A DNA stretch of 44,274 nt from an uncultured Burkholderiales bacterium (GTDB taxonomy: Bacteria; Pseudomonadota; Gammaproteobacteria; Burkholderiales; Burkholderiaceae_C), in contig CAIQBO010000019.1 of NCBI GenBank assembly GCA_903870145.1, positions 1-44,274 of the forward strand, written 5' to 3'. The notes beneath the pieces were generated by a model. The model saw nothing but the letters and a program-made list of their open reading frames with translations. It ran no database searches and was not told the origin of the DNA. Position numbers and translations under genes: made by a program. Shown piece after piece: positions 19,045-28,557 of this stretch. Position 1 is the stretch's first letter, and every line of letters starts with the position of its first letter.

Positions 19045-19968
19045 TTGGACAAACTCAAAGTTTTTGAAACCTTCGCCTCGGTGGCCACGCGCGGCAGCTT
19101 GAGTGCTGCTGCGCGCGCAGAAGGTGTGGCCCCGGCCATCATCGGGCGGCGCTTGGACGCGCTCGAATCGTACTTGGGTGTCAAGCTCTTGGTGCGCACC
19201 ACTCGTCGCATCAATTTGACCCACGAAGGCAGTGCGTTTTTAGAAAACTGCCAGCGCTTGCTCAGCGACGTGGCCAATGCCGAAGACAGCGTTTCAGCCG
19301 GCGGCCTCAAAGCCAGCGGGCACCTTCGCATCACCGCGCCAGCGGGCTTTGGCAGGCGTCATGTTGCGCCCTTGGTGCCCTTGTTTCATGCGCAGAACCC
19401 CGATGTGAAAATCTCCTTGAACTTGAGCGACCGCGTGATCGATCTGGCCGCGGAAGGTTTTGATTTCGCAGTGCGCGTAGGCGATCTGCCCGACTCGTCC
19501 TTGGTCAGCGTGCGCTTGGCCGACAACCGGCGCTTGTGTGTGGCCACACCTGCTTATTTGGCCTTGCGTGGCACCCCTTTGCAGCCTTCCGATTTGCTGC
19601 GCCACAACTGCTTGACCCTGTCCAGCGACGCCTCCCAAACCCGCGGTTGGGCCTTTCAAATGCCAGGCCCCGAAGGCCCCAGCGTGACGCACCTGCGGCC
19701 CCAGGGCCCACTGGACTGCTCGGACGGTCAGGTCTTGCACAGCTGGTGCTTGGCCGGCTTTGGCATCGCCTGGCGCAGCACTTGGGAGGTTGAAAGCGAT
19801 GTGCAATCGGGCCACTTGGTGGCTGTTTTGAATGACTTTGCTGCACCCCCCAACGGCATCTACGGCGTCTTTCCGCAGCGCAAACATTTGCCCCTTCGCC
19901 TGCGACTTTGGATCGATTTTTTAAAGCATCACTACGCGCTCCCATCCACATGGCAAAGCGCCACGTAA
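19045..19968 (+). CDS. LysR-family transcriptional regulator
   Basis: Residues 1-60 form the LysR winged helix-turn-helix (FASVATRGSLSAAARAEGVAPAI, RRLDALESYLGVKLLVRTTR). Residues ~90-300 form the two-lobed effector domain (GHLRITAPAGFGRRHVAPLV). The length, 307, is standard. The start is a TTG at 19045 with AAGGAG 9 nt upstream; there is no ATG that would give the conserved first helix. The gene is divergent from glcB, and its 3' end is 9 bp from argS. Regulation of glcB is inferred from position only; the effector could be glycolate, glyoxylate or an unrelated compound. Confidence 0.92.
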   Translation: MDKLKVFETFASVATRGSLSAAARAEGVAPAIIGRRLDALESYLGVKLLVRTTRRINLTHEGSAFLENCQRLLSDVANAEDSVSAGGLKASGHLRITAPAGFGRRHVAPLVPLFHAQNPDVKISLNLSDRVIDLAAEGFDFAVRVGDLPDSSLVSVRLADNRRLCVATPAYLALRGTPLQPSDLLRHNCLTLSSDASQTRGWAFQMPGPEGPSVTHLRPQGPLDCSDGQVLHSWCLAGFGIAWRSTWEVESDVQSGHLVAVLNDFAAPPNGIYGVFPQRKHLPLRLRLWIDFLKHHYALPSTWQSAT

Positions 19969-19977
19969 AATCAGAGC

Positions 19978-21663
19978 ATGCTCCTCGCCAAACAAGAATT
20001 GCTCGCCGCGCTGACCGCCGAGCTCGAACGCCTGCTCCCTGGAGCAGGTGCCAAAGCCAGTTTTGAGTCGCCCAAGGTGGCCGCGCATGGCGATTTGGCC
20101 TGCACCGCAGCCATGCACTTGGCCAAACCTTTAGGGCAAAACCCAAGGCAAGTGGGCGAGGCCTTGCGCAGCGCTTTGATGGCCACACCCGCGTTCATGC
20201 AGTGGGTCAAAAGCATCGACATTGCAGGCCCAGGTTTTTTAAACCTGCACCTGCAAGCCCGCGCCAAACAAGGCGTGGTGCATGAAGTCTTGCAAGCCGG
20301 CCCTGCGTTTGGTCAGCAACCCGATCGGCAGCAAAAAGTGCTGGTCGAGTTTGTTTCGGCCAACCCCACCGGCCCTTTGCACGTGGGGCACGGGCGCCAA
20401 GCCGCATTGGGCGACGCCATTTGCAACTTGTTTGCCACCCAAGGCTGGTCGGTGTACCGCGAGTTTTATTACAACGACGCCGGCGTGCAAATTGGCACCT
20501 TGGGCACCTCCACACAACTGCGTGCGCAAGGCTTCAAGCCAGGTGATGCCAAGTGGCCCAGTGGCGAAAACGCAGCCGCCTACAACGGCGAGTACATCCA
20601 AGACATTGCCAATGATTTCATGGCACACAAAACAGTGCATTCAGACGACCGCAGCTTCACGGCCAGCGGCGATCTGCAAGACCTGGACGGCATGCGTCAA
20701 TTTGCGGTGGCCTATCTGCGCCATGAACAAGACTTGGACCTGAAAGCTTTCGAAGTCAAGTTTGACAACTACTACCTCGAGTCCAGCTTGTACAGCAGCG
20801 GGCGCGTGGAGGACACCGTTCGCAAATTGCAAGCCGCAGGCAAAACATACGAGCAAGACGGCGCCTTGTGGCTCAAGTCCACTGACTACGGCGACGACAA
20901 AGACCGCGTCATGAAAAAAGGCGACGGCACCTACACCTACTTCGTGCCCGATGTGGCCTACCACATCAGCAAGTGGGAGCGCGGCTTTGTCAAAGTTGTG
21001 AACATCCAAGGCACCGACCACCACGGCACCATCGCCCGTGTGCGCGCAGGCTTGCAGGCCGCTGGTGTGGGCATCCCAGCAGGCTACCCCGACTATGTGC
21101 TGCACACCATGGTGCGTGTCATGCGGGGGGGCGAAGAGGTGAAAATCTCCAAGCGTGCAGGCAGTTATGTGACGCTGCGCGATTTGATCGACTGGACCAG
21201 CAAAGACGCTGTGCGCTTTTTCTTGCTCAGCAGAAAACCTGACACCGAATACATCTTTGACATTGATTTGGCGCTGGCCCAAAACAACGACAACCCGGTC
21301 TACTACGTGCAATATGCGCACGCACGCATTCAGTCAATTTTGCGAAGCTGGGGCGGCGACACTGCGCAACTTCAGGGCGCTGACCTGTCTGCCTTGGACA
21401 GCGCCAAAGCGCAAAGTTTGATGCTGCAACTGGCCAAATACCCCGAGATGCTCAGTGCGGCCTCGCAAGACTTTGCGCCCCACGACGTGACCTTTTATTT
21501 GCGCGACTTGGCCGCCCACTACCACAGCTACTACGATGCCGAGCGCATTTTGGTGGACGACGAAAAAGTCAAGACCGCCCGCTTGGCTTTGGTCGCAGCC
21601 TGCGCCCAAGTGTTGCACAATGGCTTGAAAATTCTGGGCGTTTCGGCTCCCTCTCAAATGTAA
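19978..21663 (+). CDS. argS: arginyl-tRNA synthetase
   Basis: This class I synthetase charges tRNA-Arg with arginine. The N-terminal ArgS-specific domain is followed by [12 protein letters not shown] (HIGH-type signature at ~131-142) and VKISKRAG (KMSKS-type, ~388-395), which bind ATP. The C-terminal DALR anticodon-binding domain ends the 561-residue protein. The gene starts at an ATG 9 bp after the LysR stop and is followed 5 bp later by a SPOR-domain gene, a common order in Burkholderiales. Confidence 0.97.
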   Translation: MLLAKQELLAALTAELERLLPGAGAKASFESPKVAAHGDLACTAAMHLAKPLGQNPRQVGEALRSALMATPAFMQWVKSIDIAGPGFLNLHLQARAKQGVVHEVLQAGPAFGQQPDRQQKVLVEFVSANPTGPLHVGHGRQAALGDAICNLFATQGWSVYREFYYNDAGVQIGTLGTSTQLRAQGFKPGDAKWPSGENAAAYNGEYIQDIANDFMAHKTVHSDDRSFTASGDLQDLDGMRQFAVAYLRHEQDLDLKAFEVKFDNYYLESSLYSSGRVEDTVRKLQAAGKTYEQDGALWLKSTDYGDDKDRVMKKGDGTYTYFVPDVAYHISKWERGFVKVVNIQGTDHHGTIARVRAGLQAAGVGIPAGYPDYVLHTMVRVMRGGEEVKISKRAGSYVTLRDLIDWTSKDAVRFFLLSRKPDTEYIFDIDLALAQNNDNPVYYVQYAHARIQSILRSWGGDTAQLQGADLSALDSAKAQSLMLQLAKYPEMLSAASQDFAPHDVTFYLRDLAAHYHSYYDAERILVDDEKVKTARLALVAACAQVLHNGLKILGVSAPSQM

Positions 21664-21668
21664 AACTC

Positions 21669-22388
21669 ATGGCACAGCACAAACAATTTGGCGGCACTTT
21701 ATCTGGCTTCGTTTTGGGCTTGGTCATCGGCTTGACCATCGCTTTGGGGGTGGCCATGTACGTCACCAAAGTGCCCATGCCATTCAGCAATAAAAATCTC
21801 TCTCGCTCAGCCGAGCAAGACGCAGCAGAAGCCGAGAAAAACAAAGACTGGAACCCCAACAGCGCTTTGCAAAACAAGCCCGCCATTGCAGCGCCCGCCG
21901 AAGGCGCTGCTGCTTCAGAGCCCGCCTCTTCCGCGGCTTCTTCTGCGACCCCTTCTGCCGCCCCAGGATCGGCCTCAGGCCCAGCATCCGCCTCAAGCTC
22001 AGGCATCACGGCCGCACCAACGCCAATACCCGCGCCTTCTGCAGCCACCCCCGCCGTCAGCGCCGATCCCTTGGCAGACTTGGCCAAGGCCAAACAATTC
22101 GCCCCAGCGTCCAGCAGCGCCGCTGCCCCCAAGGCCGCGGCCAGCAGTGACCCCTTCACCTATTTTGTCCAGGCCGGCGCATTTAAAACCCCTGCAGAAG
22201 CCGAGGCGCAGCGCGTCAAACTGTCCTTGTTGGGTGTGGAGTCCAAGGTCAGCGAACGTGATCAAGGCGGTCGCGCCATCTACAGGGTTCGAAGCGGCCC
22301 CTTTGACGACAAAGATTTGGCCGAAAAAATCAAAGCCCGTATCGATTCGAACGGCCTAGACACCGCCTTGGTCCGCGTTCAACGCTGA
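21669..22388 (+). CDS. SPOR-domain membrane protein (FtsN/DedD-like)
   Basis: The 239-residue protein has a short cytoplasmic start, one membrane helix (about residues 10-33, FVLGLVIGLTIALGVAMYV), a long low-complexity linker rich in Ala, Pro and Ser (~65-155), and a C-terminal SPOR domain (YFVQAGAFKTPAEAEAQ to DTALVRVQR) that binds denuded septal peptidoglycan. This is the FtsN-like layout of cell-division proteins. It sits between argS and dsbA. The linker is high in GC and repetitive, which is normal for it. Confidence 0.9.
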   Translation: MAQHKQFGGTLSGFVLGLVIGLTIALGVAMYVTKVPMPFSNKNLSRSAEQDAAEAEKNKDWNPNSALQNKPAIAAPAEGAAASEPASSAASSATPSAAPGSASGPASASSSGITAAPTPIPAPSAATPAVSADPLADLAKAKQFAPASSSAAAPKAAASSDPFTYFVQAGAFKTPAEAEAQRVKLSLLGVESKVSERDQGGRAIYRVRSGPFDDKDLAEKIKARIDSNGLDTALVRVQR

Positions 22389-22411
22389 CTTTCATTGACA
22401 GGAGATACCCC

Positions 22412-23053
22412 ATGAAACGCCGACCATTTACGCTGGCATGTGCCGCCACTTTACTGACGCCCACGGCATTTGCGCAAGGCCCCTTGAAACTCACAGCGGG
22501 CAAAGACTACGTCAAGCTCGATCGCCCGATTGCCACCGAAACCGAGGCCGGCAAGATTGAAGTGCTGGAATTTTTTTGGTACAGCTGCCCACACTGCAAC
22601 ACGTTTGAGCCGACCTTTGCGCAGTGGGTCAAAACAGCACCCAAAGATGTGGTGGTGCGGCGTGTGCCTGTGGCCTTTCGCGACGATTTTGCGCCCCAAC
22701 AGCGTCTGTTCTTCACGCTCGAAGCCATGGGTTTTCTCGAAAAACTTCACAGCAAAGTTTTTCAAGCTGTGCATGGCGAGCGCTTGCCCTTGAGCACCGA
22801 AGCCTCGATCTTGGCTTGGGTTGAAAAGCAAGGCGTGGACAAAGTCAAGTTTGCCGAGACCTTCAAATCCTTTGGGGTGGCCAGCAAATTGCGCCGGGCT
22901 GTTCAATTGCAAAACGACTTCAAAATTGAAGGTGTTCCGTCTTTGGGTGTGGCCGGGCGTTACTACGTGGACGGCACTTTGGCCGGCAGCATGGAGCGCG
23001 CCTTGCAAGTTGCAGAGGTTTTGCTGGCCCAAGTCAGGCAAGGGCGAACCTGA
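22412..23053 (+). CDS. dsbA: thiol:disulfide interchange protein DsbA
   Basis: DsbA introduces disulfide bonds into proteins in the periplasm. A signal peptide (MKRRPFTLACAATLLTPTAF, cleavage after AFA) precedes a thioredoxin fold with the active site CPHC (Cys59-Cys62) in EFFWYSCPHCNTF and the cis-proline loop near GVPSLGVAG. The length is 213 residues. AGGAG lies 8 nt before the ATG. A clear terminator follows the gene. Confidence 0.95.
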   Translation: MKRRPFTLACAATLLTPTAFAQGPLKLTAGKDYVKLDRPIATETEAGKIEVLEFFWYSCPHCNTFEPTFAQWVKTAPKDVVVRRVPVAFRDDFAPQQRLFFTLEAMGFLEKLHSKVFQAVHGERLPLSTEASILAWVEKQGVDKVKFAETFKSFGVASKLRRAVQLQNDFKIEGVPSLGVAGRYYVDGTLAGSMERALQVAEVLLAQVRQGRT

Positions 23054-23075
23054 TAGCACGTCAACTGTGTGATTC

Positions 23076-23100
23076 AAGCCCACTTTGGTGGGCTTTTTTA
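23076..23100 (+). terminator. intrinsic terminator after dsbA
   Basis: AAGCCCAC (23076-23083) and GTGGGCTT (23088-23095) pair perfectly with a TTTG loop, and the stem runs into a T tract (23094-23099). This is the strongest terminator seen in the window and separates the argS-dsbA transcript from lptA. Confidence 0.9.
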
Positions 23101-23171
23101 TACATTTTTACCTGCCAAGCGCTCAGCTGCACCTACAATGAAGCCAGCAATTAAGCAAGATTCACGCCTTC

Positions 23172-23780
23172 ATGAAATTAAACCTCATCTCTGTGTTGTG
23201 GACCCTCGCAGCCCTCATGGCTGCGCCGTGCGTCTTGGCTGAAAAGGCCGACCGCAACAAGCCCATGAACATTGAGGCCGACGCTCTGAGGCACGACGAC
23301 CCCCAAAAACTGACCACCTTCACCGGCAACGTCATGATGAGCAAAGGCAGTTTGGTCTTGCGGGCGGCTCGCATGGAAGTACGCCAAGACAGCCAAGGCC
23401 ACCAAAATGCCAAGCTCTGGGCTGCCACGGGCGAGCGCGTGTTCTTCCGCCAAAAACGCGAAGGCTTAGACGAGTACACCGAAGGCGAAGGCGAAATCGT
23501 CGAGTACAACAGCCAAGCCGATACCATGACCTTGAACACACGCGCCGAATTGCGCTTGCTGCGCGGCAGTGTGGTGGCCGATCGCATTCAAGGGCACCTG
23601 ATCGTCTTCAACAACACATCAGAAGTCTTCACTGTCGATGGCAAACCTGGCGCAACCGGCAATGCCGGCCAACGCGTCAAAGCCACTATCAGCCCACGCG
23701 CCAAGCCTTTGGATGCCACCCCCCCTGCAGCCACCCCAGCCTTGAAAAGCAGCCCCTCATTGAGCAACCCCAAACCATGA
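23172..23780 (+). CDS. lptA: LPS transport periplasmic protein LptA
   Basis: LptA forms the periplasmic bridge that carries lipopolysaccharide from the inner to the outer membrane. After a signal peptide ([23 protein letters not shown]) comes an OstA/LptA beta-jellyroll: [34 protein letters not shown] and [13 protein letters not shown]. The C-terminal tail is Pro/Ala-rich. The length is 202 residues. Its stop overlaps the lptB start as ATGA, the usual arrangement. Confidence 0.93.
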   Translation: MKLNLISVLWTLAALMAAPCVLAEKADRNKPMNIEADALRHDDPQKLTTFTGNVMMSKGSLVLRAARMEVRQDSQGHQNAKLWAATGERVFFRQKREGLDEYTEGEGEIVEYNSQADTMTLNTRAELRLLRGSVVADRIQGHLIVFNNTSEVFTVDGKPGATGNAGQRVKATISPRAKPLDATPPAATPALKSSPSLSNPKP

Positions 23781-24526
23781 GTGAGATCAGCAGCCTGGAA
23801 GCGCGGCACTTGCAAAAGGCCTACGGCAGCCGCAAGGTGGTGTTCGATGTTTCATTGCAAATTCAAAAAGGCGAAGTGGTCGGATTGCTTGGCCCCAACG
23901 GCGCAGGTAAAACCACGTCGTTCTACATGATCGTGGGTTTGGTGCGTACCGACGGTGGCCAAATTTTGATCGATGGTCAAGACGTCACGCGCATGCCCAT
24001 TCATCGCCGCTCGCGCATGGGCTTGTCCTATCTGCCGCAAGAAGCCTCTATTTTTCGCAAACTCACGGTGGCAGAAAATGTGCGTGCCGTGCTCGAGTTG
24101 CAACACAACGAACAAGGCCAAGCGCTGTCGCAAAGCGACATTCAAGAGCGACTGCAATCTCTGCTCAGCGATTTGCGGGTGGACCATTTGCACGACTCAC
24201 CTGCCTTGTCTTTGTCCGGTGGTGAGCGCCGGCGCGTTGAAATCGCACGCGCCTTGGCCACCCAGCCGCGTTTTATTTTGCTGGACGAGCCCTTTGCCGG
24301 CATCGACCCCATTGCCGTGATCGAGATTCAACGCATCATCGCGTTCTTAAAGCAACGGGGCATTGGCGTCTTGATCACCGACCACAATGTGCGCGAGACT
24401 TTGGGCATCTGCGACCATGCCTACATCATCAGCGAAGGCCGTGTGCTGGCCAAAGGCACGCCGCAAGAGATCGTCAGCAATGCCGATGTGCGCCGCGTGT
24501 ACTTGGGCGAGCACTTTCGGATGTGA
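23777..24526 (+). CDS. lptB: LPS export ABC transporter ATP-binding protein LptB
   Basis: LptB powers LPS extraction from the inner membrane together with LptF, LptG and LptC. Motifs are Walker [10 protein letters not shown] (~39-47), the Q-loop region [11 protein letters not shown], signature [15 protein letters not shown], Walker [14 protein letters not shown] and the switch histidine in [14 protein letters not shown]. The 249-residue length and position between lptA and rpoN are canonical. Confidence 0.97.
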   Translation: MSEISSLEARHLQKAYGSRKVVFDVSLQIQKGEVVGLLGPNGAGKTTSFYMIVGLVRTDGGQILIDGQDVTRMPIHRRSRMGLSYLPQEASIFRKLTVAENVRAVLELQHNEQGQALSQSDIQERLQSLLSDLRVDHLHDSPALSLSGGERRRVEIARALATQPRFILLDEPFAGIDPIAVIEIQRIIAFLKQRGIGVLITDHNVRETLGICDHAYIISEGRVLAKGTPQEIVSNADVRRVYLGEHFRM

Positions 24527-24547
24527 TGGCAACATGATGCACACACC

Positions 24548-26113
24548 ATGAAGCAAAGCCTGTCCCTTCGGATGTCGCAGCATTTGGCGTTGACGCCACA
24601 GTTGCAACAATCGATTCGCTTGCTCCAACTCTCAACCTTGGAATTGAGCCAAGAGGTTGAGCAAATGCTAGATGAAAATCCATTCTTGGAGCGCAACACC
24701 GACGAAGCCCCTCAAGAAGATTTTGGCCTGCACGAGGCCGATGCGCGCATCAGTTTGGGCGACCGCGTGAACGAAGCGGCCAGCGACGCTGGTGCTGACA
24801 GCCATGATGCAGCCGGCGAATCCAACGCTTCCGTTTCAAGCGATGAAGCCGTCACCGACGTGGCCGAGAGCTGGGACGGCGACGGCAGCGTCGACCTGGC
24901 CCCCGACGACAGCGAATGGGGCACTGAAGCAGGCGTTCGCAAAAACAACAACAACGACAGTGACAGCGCAGACGCCATTGAGCTGGCCAGTGGCCTGGGC
25001 TCCTTCACAGACTTCTTGCATCGCCAAGCTTTGTCCATGCGTTTGTCTGAAGTTGACCGCGCTGCGCTGCGTTTTTTGATTGAATCGTTGAACGACGACG
25101 GCTACTTAGAAGACAGCCTAGAGTCATTGGCCCAAGGCCTGGCGGGCACCGAAGATATCGAACAACTCGAAGAGTTGGTGCACCGCTTCACCATGGCCTT
25201 GAGCTTGCTTCAATCGCTTGAACCCGTGGGCGTGGGCGCTCGCAACTTGGGCGAGTGCATGCGCTTGCAGCTGAATGCCAAGCTCAAAGACAGCCCCCAA
25301 GACGAGATCATTCCCGTCGCATTGAAAATATGCGCACTGCCCTTGGAGTTGCTGGCCAAGCGCGATTACAAACGCCTGGCCGTGCAGTGCAATGAAGACG
25401 AAGCCAGTGTGAAATTAGCGCTGACCTTGATCACACGCTTAGAGCCCAAACCGGCCCGGCCCTTTGCCAACGCAGAGCAGCACGTGATCGTGCCCGACGT
25501 GTTGGTGGTCAACACCCGGCGCACTGGCGAGCCCAACTTTCGCGTGCAGCTCAACCCCGATGTGATGCCGCGCTTGCGCGTGCACGACATTTACGCCAAC
25601 GCCTTGCGCGGCGGTAAAGGTGCGGCGCACTTAGGGCTGCAGCAACGCTTGCAAGAGGCGCGCTGGTTCATCAAAAATATTCAACAACGTTTTGATACCA
25701 TCTTGCGTGTCTCCACCGCCATTGTCGAGCGGCAAAGAAATTTTTTCATCCACGGCGAGTTGGCCATGCGTCCCTTGGTTTTGCGTGAAATTGCCGATGA
25801 GTTGGGTTTGCACGAGTCCACCATCAGCCGCGTGACCACCGCCAAATACATGACCACGCCCATGGGCACATTTGAGCTTAAGTATTTCTTTGGCTCGGGC
25901 CTGGGCACCGACAGTGGCAGCGCAGCCTCGAGCACCGCAGTGCGCGCATTGATTCGTCAATTGGTGGCGGCTGAAAACCTGAACAAACCCTTGTCGGACA
26001 ACCAACTCTCGGAAATGCTCAAAGAGCAAGGCATTGATTGCGCGCGGCGCACAGTGGCCAAATACCGCGAGGCGCTCAAAATCGCGCCCGCCAACTTGCG
26101 TAAAACACTTTGA
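24548..26113 (+). CDS. rpoN: RNA polymerase sigma-54 factor
   Basis: Sigma-54 directs RNA polymerase to -24/-12 promoters activated by enhancer-binding ATPases. Region I (residues 1-50, Gln/Leu-rich, MKQSLSLRMSQHLALTPQLQ) is followed by an acidic, Asn-rich linker (~60-145), the core-binding domain and the C-terminal RpoN box ARRTVAKYR (~499-507). It is 521 residues long. The 3' end overlaps the next gene's TTG start. I saw no hpf-like gene after it; an RNA methyltransferase takes that place. Confidence 0.96.
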   Translation: MKQSLSLRMSQHLALTPQLQQSIRLLQLSTLELSQEVEQMLDENPFLERNTDEAPQEDFGLHEADARISLGDRVNEAASDAGADSHDAAGESNASVSSDEAVTDVAESWDGDGSVDLAPDDSEWGTEAGVRKNNNNDSDSADAIELASGLGSFTDFLHRQALSMRLSEVDRAALRFLIESLNDDGYLEDSLESLAQGLAGTEDIEQLEELVHRFTMALSLLQSLEPVGVGARNLGECMRLQLNAKLKDSPQDEIIPVALKICALPLELLAKRDYKRLAVQCNEDEASVKLALTLITRLEPKPARPFANAEQHVIVPDVLVVNTRRTGEPNFRVQLNPDVMPRLRVHDIYANALRGGKGAAHLGLQQRLQEARWFIKNIQQRFDTILRVSTAIVERQRNFFIHGELAMRPLVLREIADELGLHESTISRVTTAKYMTTPMGTFELKYFFGSGLGTDSGSAASSTAVRALIRQLVAAENLNKPLSDNQLSEMLKEQGIDCARRTVAKYREALKIAPANLRKTL

Positions 26114-27342
26114 ATCAACTCCAATTATTTCTGCCCTGCGCCGCAGGCGTTGAAGGCCTCTTGGCCGATGAAGTGCACCAACTCACCGGCCTGACAGGCC
26201 AAGACTTGCTCACCGGCCGCGGCGGCGTGATGGCCAGCGCCTCGTGGCGCGACGCTTTGCGTTTGAATTTGCACAGCCGCTTGACGCAGCGCGTTTTGAT
26301 TCAACTGTCGCAAACTTTTTACCGCAATGAAAAAGATTTGTACGAAGCGGCCAGTGCTGTGGCTTGGGAAATTTGGTTCACCACGCAGCAAACTTTCAAA
26401 GTGGAAGTCACAGCCCAGCACAGCCCACTGACAAGTTTGAATTTTGCAGCGCTCAAAATCAAAGATGCTGTGGCTGATCGCTTTCGCGCCAAACGCGGCG
26501 TGCGCCCGGATGTCGATACGCAGTGGCCTGATGTGCGCATCTACGTGCACTTGACCACCGATCACTGCACTTTGTACATCGATACATCGGGCGAGCCTTT
26601 GTTCAAACGAGGTTGGCGCGAAGACAAGGGCGACGCACCCTTGAAAGAAACCTTGGCCGCTGCCATGCTGGCTGCCAGCGGTTGGGATGCGGCCCTGCCT
26701 TTGTATGACCCGTGTTGCGGCAGCGGCACGATTGCCATTGAAGCAGCGCAAATTGCTTGCGGCATTGCACCGGGAAGTTTGCGCCGGTTTGGCTTTGAAA
26801 AACTATTGCCATTTCAAGCGCATGTGTGGCAAGTCTTGCAAGAAGAAGCACGCGCTGCCGAGCACGCCCCCACTGCGCCCATCTTTGCCAGCGACGTGGC
26901 ACATCGCATGGTTGACTTCACCGAACGAAATGCCCAGCGCGCTGGTGTAGGCGATGTGGTGCAAGCGCGCGGCGGTGATGCTTTGCAGCGCATGCCGCCC
27001 TGCGAAACACCAGGACTGATGCTGCTCAACCCACCTTATGGCGAACGCATCGAGGCGGCCGGTGTGGCGGGTGTTTCAAGTCAAAACCGATTAGACAGCG
27101 CGCCACAGCGCGGCCGCGAAATTGCAGAAACCGAAGGCGGCGGCGAATTTTTCTCGCAACTGGCCTCGCATTGGAAAAAGAATTACAGCGGCTGGACCGC
27201 TTGGTTGCTCACGCCCGATTTGAAGCTGCCCAGCAAAATGCGGCTGAAAGAAACTCGCAGAATCCCGATGTGGAATGGCCCGATTGAATGCCGCATGTTC
27301 CGCTTTGATTTGATCAAGGGCTCGGTCCGTGACAAGCTCTGA
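26110..27342 (+). CDS. THUMP-domain class I RNA methyltransferase (RlmL-like)
   Basis: This 410-residue protein joins an N-terminal THUMP RNA-binding domain (residues ~5-165, with EVTAQHSPLTSLNFAALKIK) to a Rossmann methyltransferase. The SAM-binding motif is YDPCCGSGTIAIEAA and the N-methylation motif LLNPPYGER. This matches the N-terminal half of E. coli RlmL, which makes m2G2445 in 23S rRNA, so that is the most likely role. The start is a TTG overlapping the rpoN stop; it gives the right N-terminus (MNQLQLFLPCAAGVEGLLA). Translation is probably coupled to rpoN. Confidence 0.88.
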   Translation: MNQLQLFLPCAAGVEGLLADEVHQLTGLTGQDLLTGRGGVMASASWRDALRLNLHSRLTQRVLIQLSQTFYRNEKDLYEAASAVAWEIWFTTQQTFKVEVTAQHSPLTSLNFAALKIKDAVADRFRAKRGVRPDVDTQWPDVRIYVHLTTDHCTLYIDTSGEPLFKRGWREDKGDAPLKETLAAAMLAASGWDAALPLYDPCCGSGTIAIEAAQIACGIAPGSLRRFGFEKLLPFQAHVWQVLQEEARAAEHAPTAPIFASDVAHRMVDFTERNAQRAGVGDVVQARGGDALQRMPPCETPGLMLLNPPYGERIEAAGVAGVSSQNRLDSAPQRGREIAETEGGGEFFSQLASHWKKNYSGWTAWLLTPDLKLPSKMRLKETRRIPMWNGPIECRMFRFDLIKGSVRDKL

Positions 27343-27799
27343 GCCCGATGGCCTGCATTCACACGATGGCCATGGCAAGCCTGTTCATTGGATTTTAGAC
27401 ACCAACATCGTGCTGGACCTGTGGGTCTTTGACGACCCCGCATCTGCGGCCCTGAGGGCTCAAGTGCAAAGTGGTGCCATCGTCAACTTCGCCACCCCCG
27501 CCATGCGCGCTGAACTCGAGCGCGTATTAGGCTATCCCCACATTGCTGCGCGCATGCAAATAGGCAAGACAAACGCCACTGCAGTCATGTCTGCATTTGA
27601 TCAATTTTCTGTTTGCGCCGCTGAAGCGCCCAAAGCTTCTTGCACCTGCAAAGACCCGGACGATCAAAAATTCATAGACTTGGCTGTGGCACACACACTG
27701 CCATTGCTCAGCAAAGACGCAGCCGTGTTGTGCATGCGCGCCAGGCTCGACAAACTCGGCGTGAAGTTGAACCCCACTTTAGAAAAGGCCATGGCATGA
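27329..27799 (+). CDS. PIN-domain protein, putative VapC-like ribonuclease
   Basis: PIN domains are Mg-dependent ribonucleases that carry four acidic residues. Here Asp24 (WILDTNIVLD), Glu62 (AELERVLGYP), Asp109/Asp111 (CKDPDDQKF) and Asp117 are seen in the right order, matching the PIN_3/COG1569 group annotated as putative toxin components. The protein is 156 residues long. The start is a GTG at 27329 overlapping the methyltransferase gene by 14 bp, and the stop overlaps the next gene as ATGA. No antitoxin gene lies beside it, and the setting is an operon of housekeeping genes, so a role in RNA processing is as likely as a toxin. Confidence 0.85.
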   Translation: MTSSEPDGLHSHDGHGKPVHWILDTNIVLDLWVFDDPASAALRAQVQSGAIVNFATPAMRAELERVLGYPHIAARMQIGKTNATAVMSAFDQFSVCAAEAPKASCTCKDPDDQKFIDLAVAHTLPLLSKDAAVLCMRARLDKLGVKLNPTLEKAMA

Positions 27800-28557
27800 C
27801 AGGCTTACAAGCGCAAGACTACGACGACTTAGACGACATCTTGGACGATCTGCGCAAGCGCAACGACGAAACCCCGCAATGGGAATTTTGCGAGGGCTTT
27901 TTAGCCGCTTTGGTTTGCTGCCGACAACCCATACCGGATGCTGAAGCTTTATCGCTTCTCTTGGGCTTGGACGAAGAAGGCGCGTGCTTTGCCAATGATG
28001 CACAGCATGAGCAATTCTTAGACTTGTGGCATCAAAGGCGCGCCCAAGTTCAGCGTGAGTTGGACACCGACATCAAAGCCCTGGACGAGGACAGCGCCTA
28101 CGCGCCTGAAGTCATGGATGTGCGTGCAGCCTTGGCCACTTTGTCACCCCAAGAGCGCGAAGACATTGCGGGTGAAGAGATTCCCGCGTTTGCACAAGTC
28201 TGGGCACTGGGCTTCATGTTTGCGGTTGAAAATTGGCCCGAAGAATGGGCCCCACCCAAAGACAAAGATGCCGCGCAGTGGCACGATGAATCTTTGCAAG
28301 CCCTCGTGGCCTTGACCGAAGACGACACCGATGCACCCACCTTGAGCGCGCTGAGCGAAGACGGCCCATTGAGCATGAGCCAATCGCGTTTGGATGCCTA
28401 TGGCCTGGCACTTTGGGCCGTCTATGATTTGCGTGAAATTTGGCGCAACATCGGGCCGCGAGTGGCACAAGTTTTTCGCCCGCAAGCGCTAGGGCGTAAT
28501 GATGTTTGCAGTTGCGGCAGCGGCAAAAAATACAAAAAATGTTGCGGCGCCAATTAA
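27796..28557 (+). CDS. UPF0149/YecA-like protein with SEC-C zinc motif
   Basis: The 253-residue protein has an acidic helical UPF0149 domain (FCEGFLAALVCCRQPIPDAE, AFAQVWALGFMFAVENWPEEW) and ends in a SEC-C metal-binding motif, RNDVCSCGSGKKYKKCCG. The same zinc tail occurs in SecA and YecA, where it contacts ribosomes or protein partners. The function of free-standing members is poorly known. The ATG at 27796 overlaps the PIN gene stop. The stop (TAA) shares bases with the stop of the convergent hydrolase gene. Confidence 0.88.
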   Translation: MTGLQAQDYDDLDDILDDLRKRNDETPQWEFCEGFLAALVCCRQPIPDAEALSLLLGLDEEGACFANDAQHEQFLDLWHQRRAQVQRELDTDIKALDEDSAYAPEVMDVRAALATLSPQEREDIAGEEIPAFAQVWALGFMFAVENWPEEWAPPKDKDAAQWHDESLQALVALTEDDTDAPTLSALSEDGPLSMSQSRLDAYGLALWAVYDLREIWRNIGPRVAQVFRPQALGRNDVCSCGSGKKYKKCCGAN

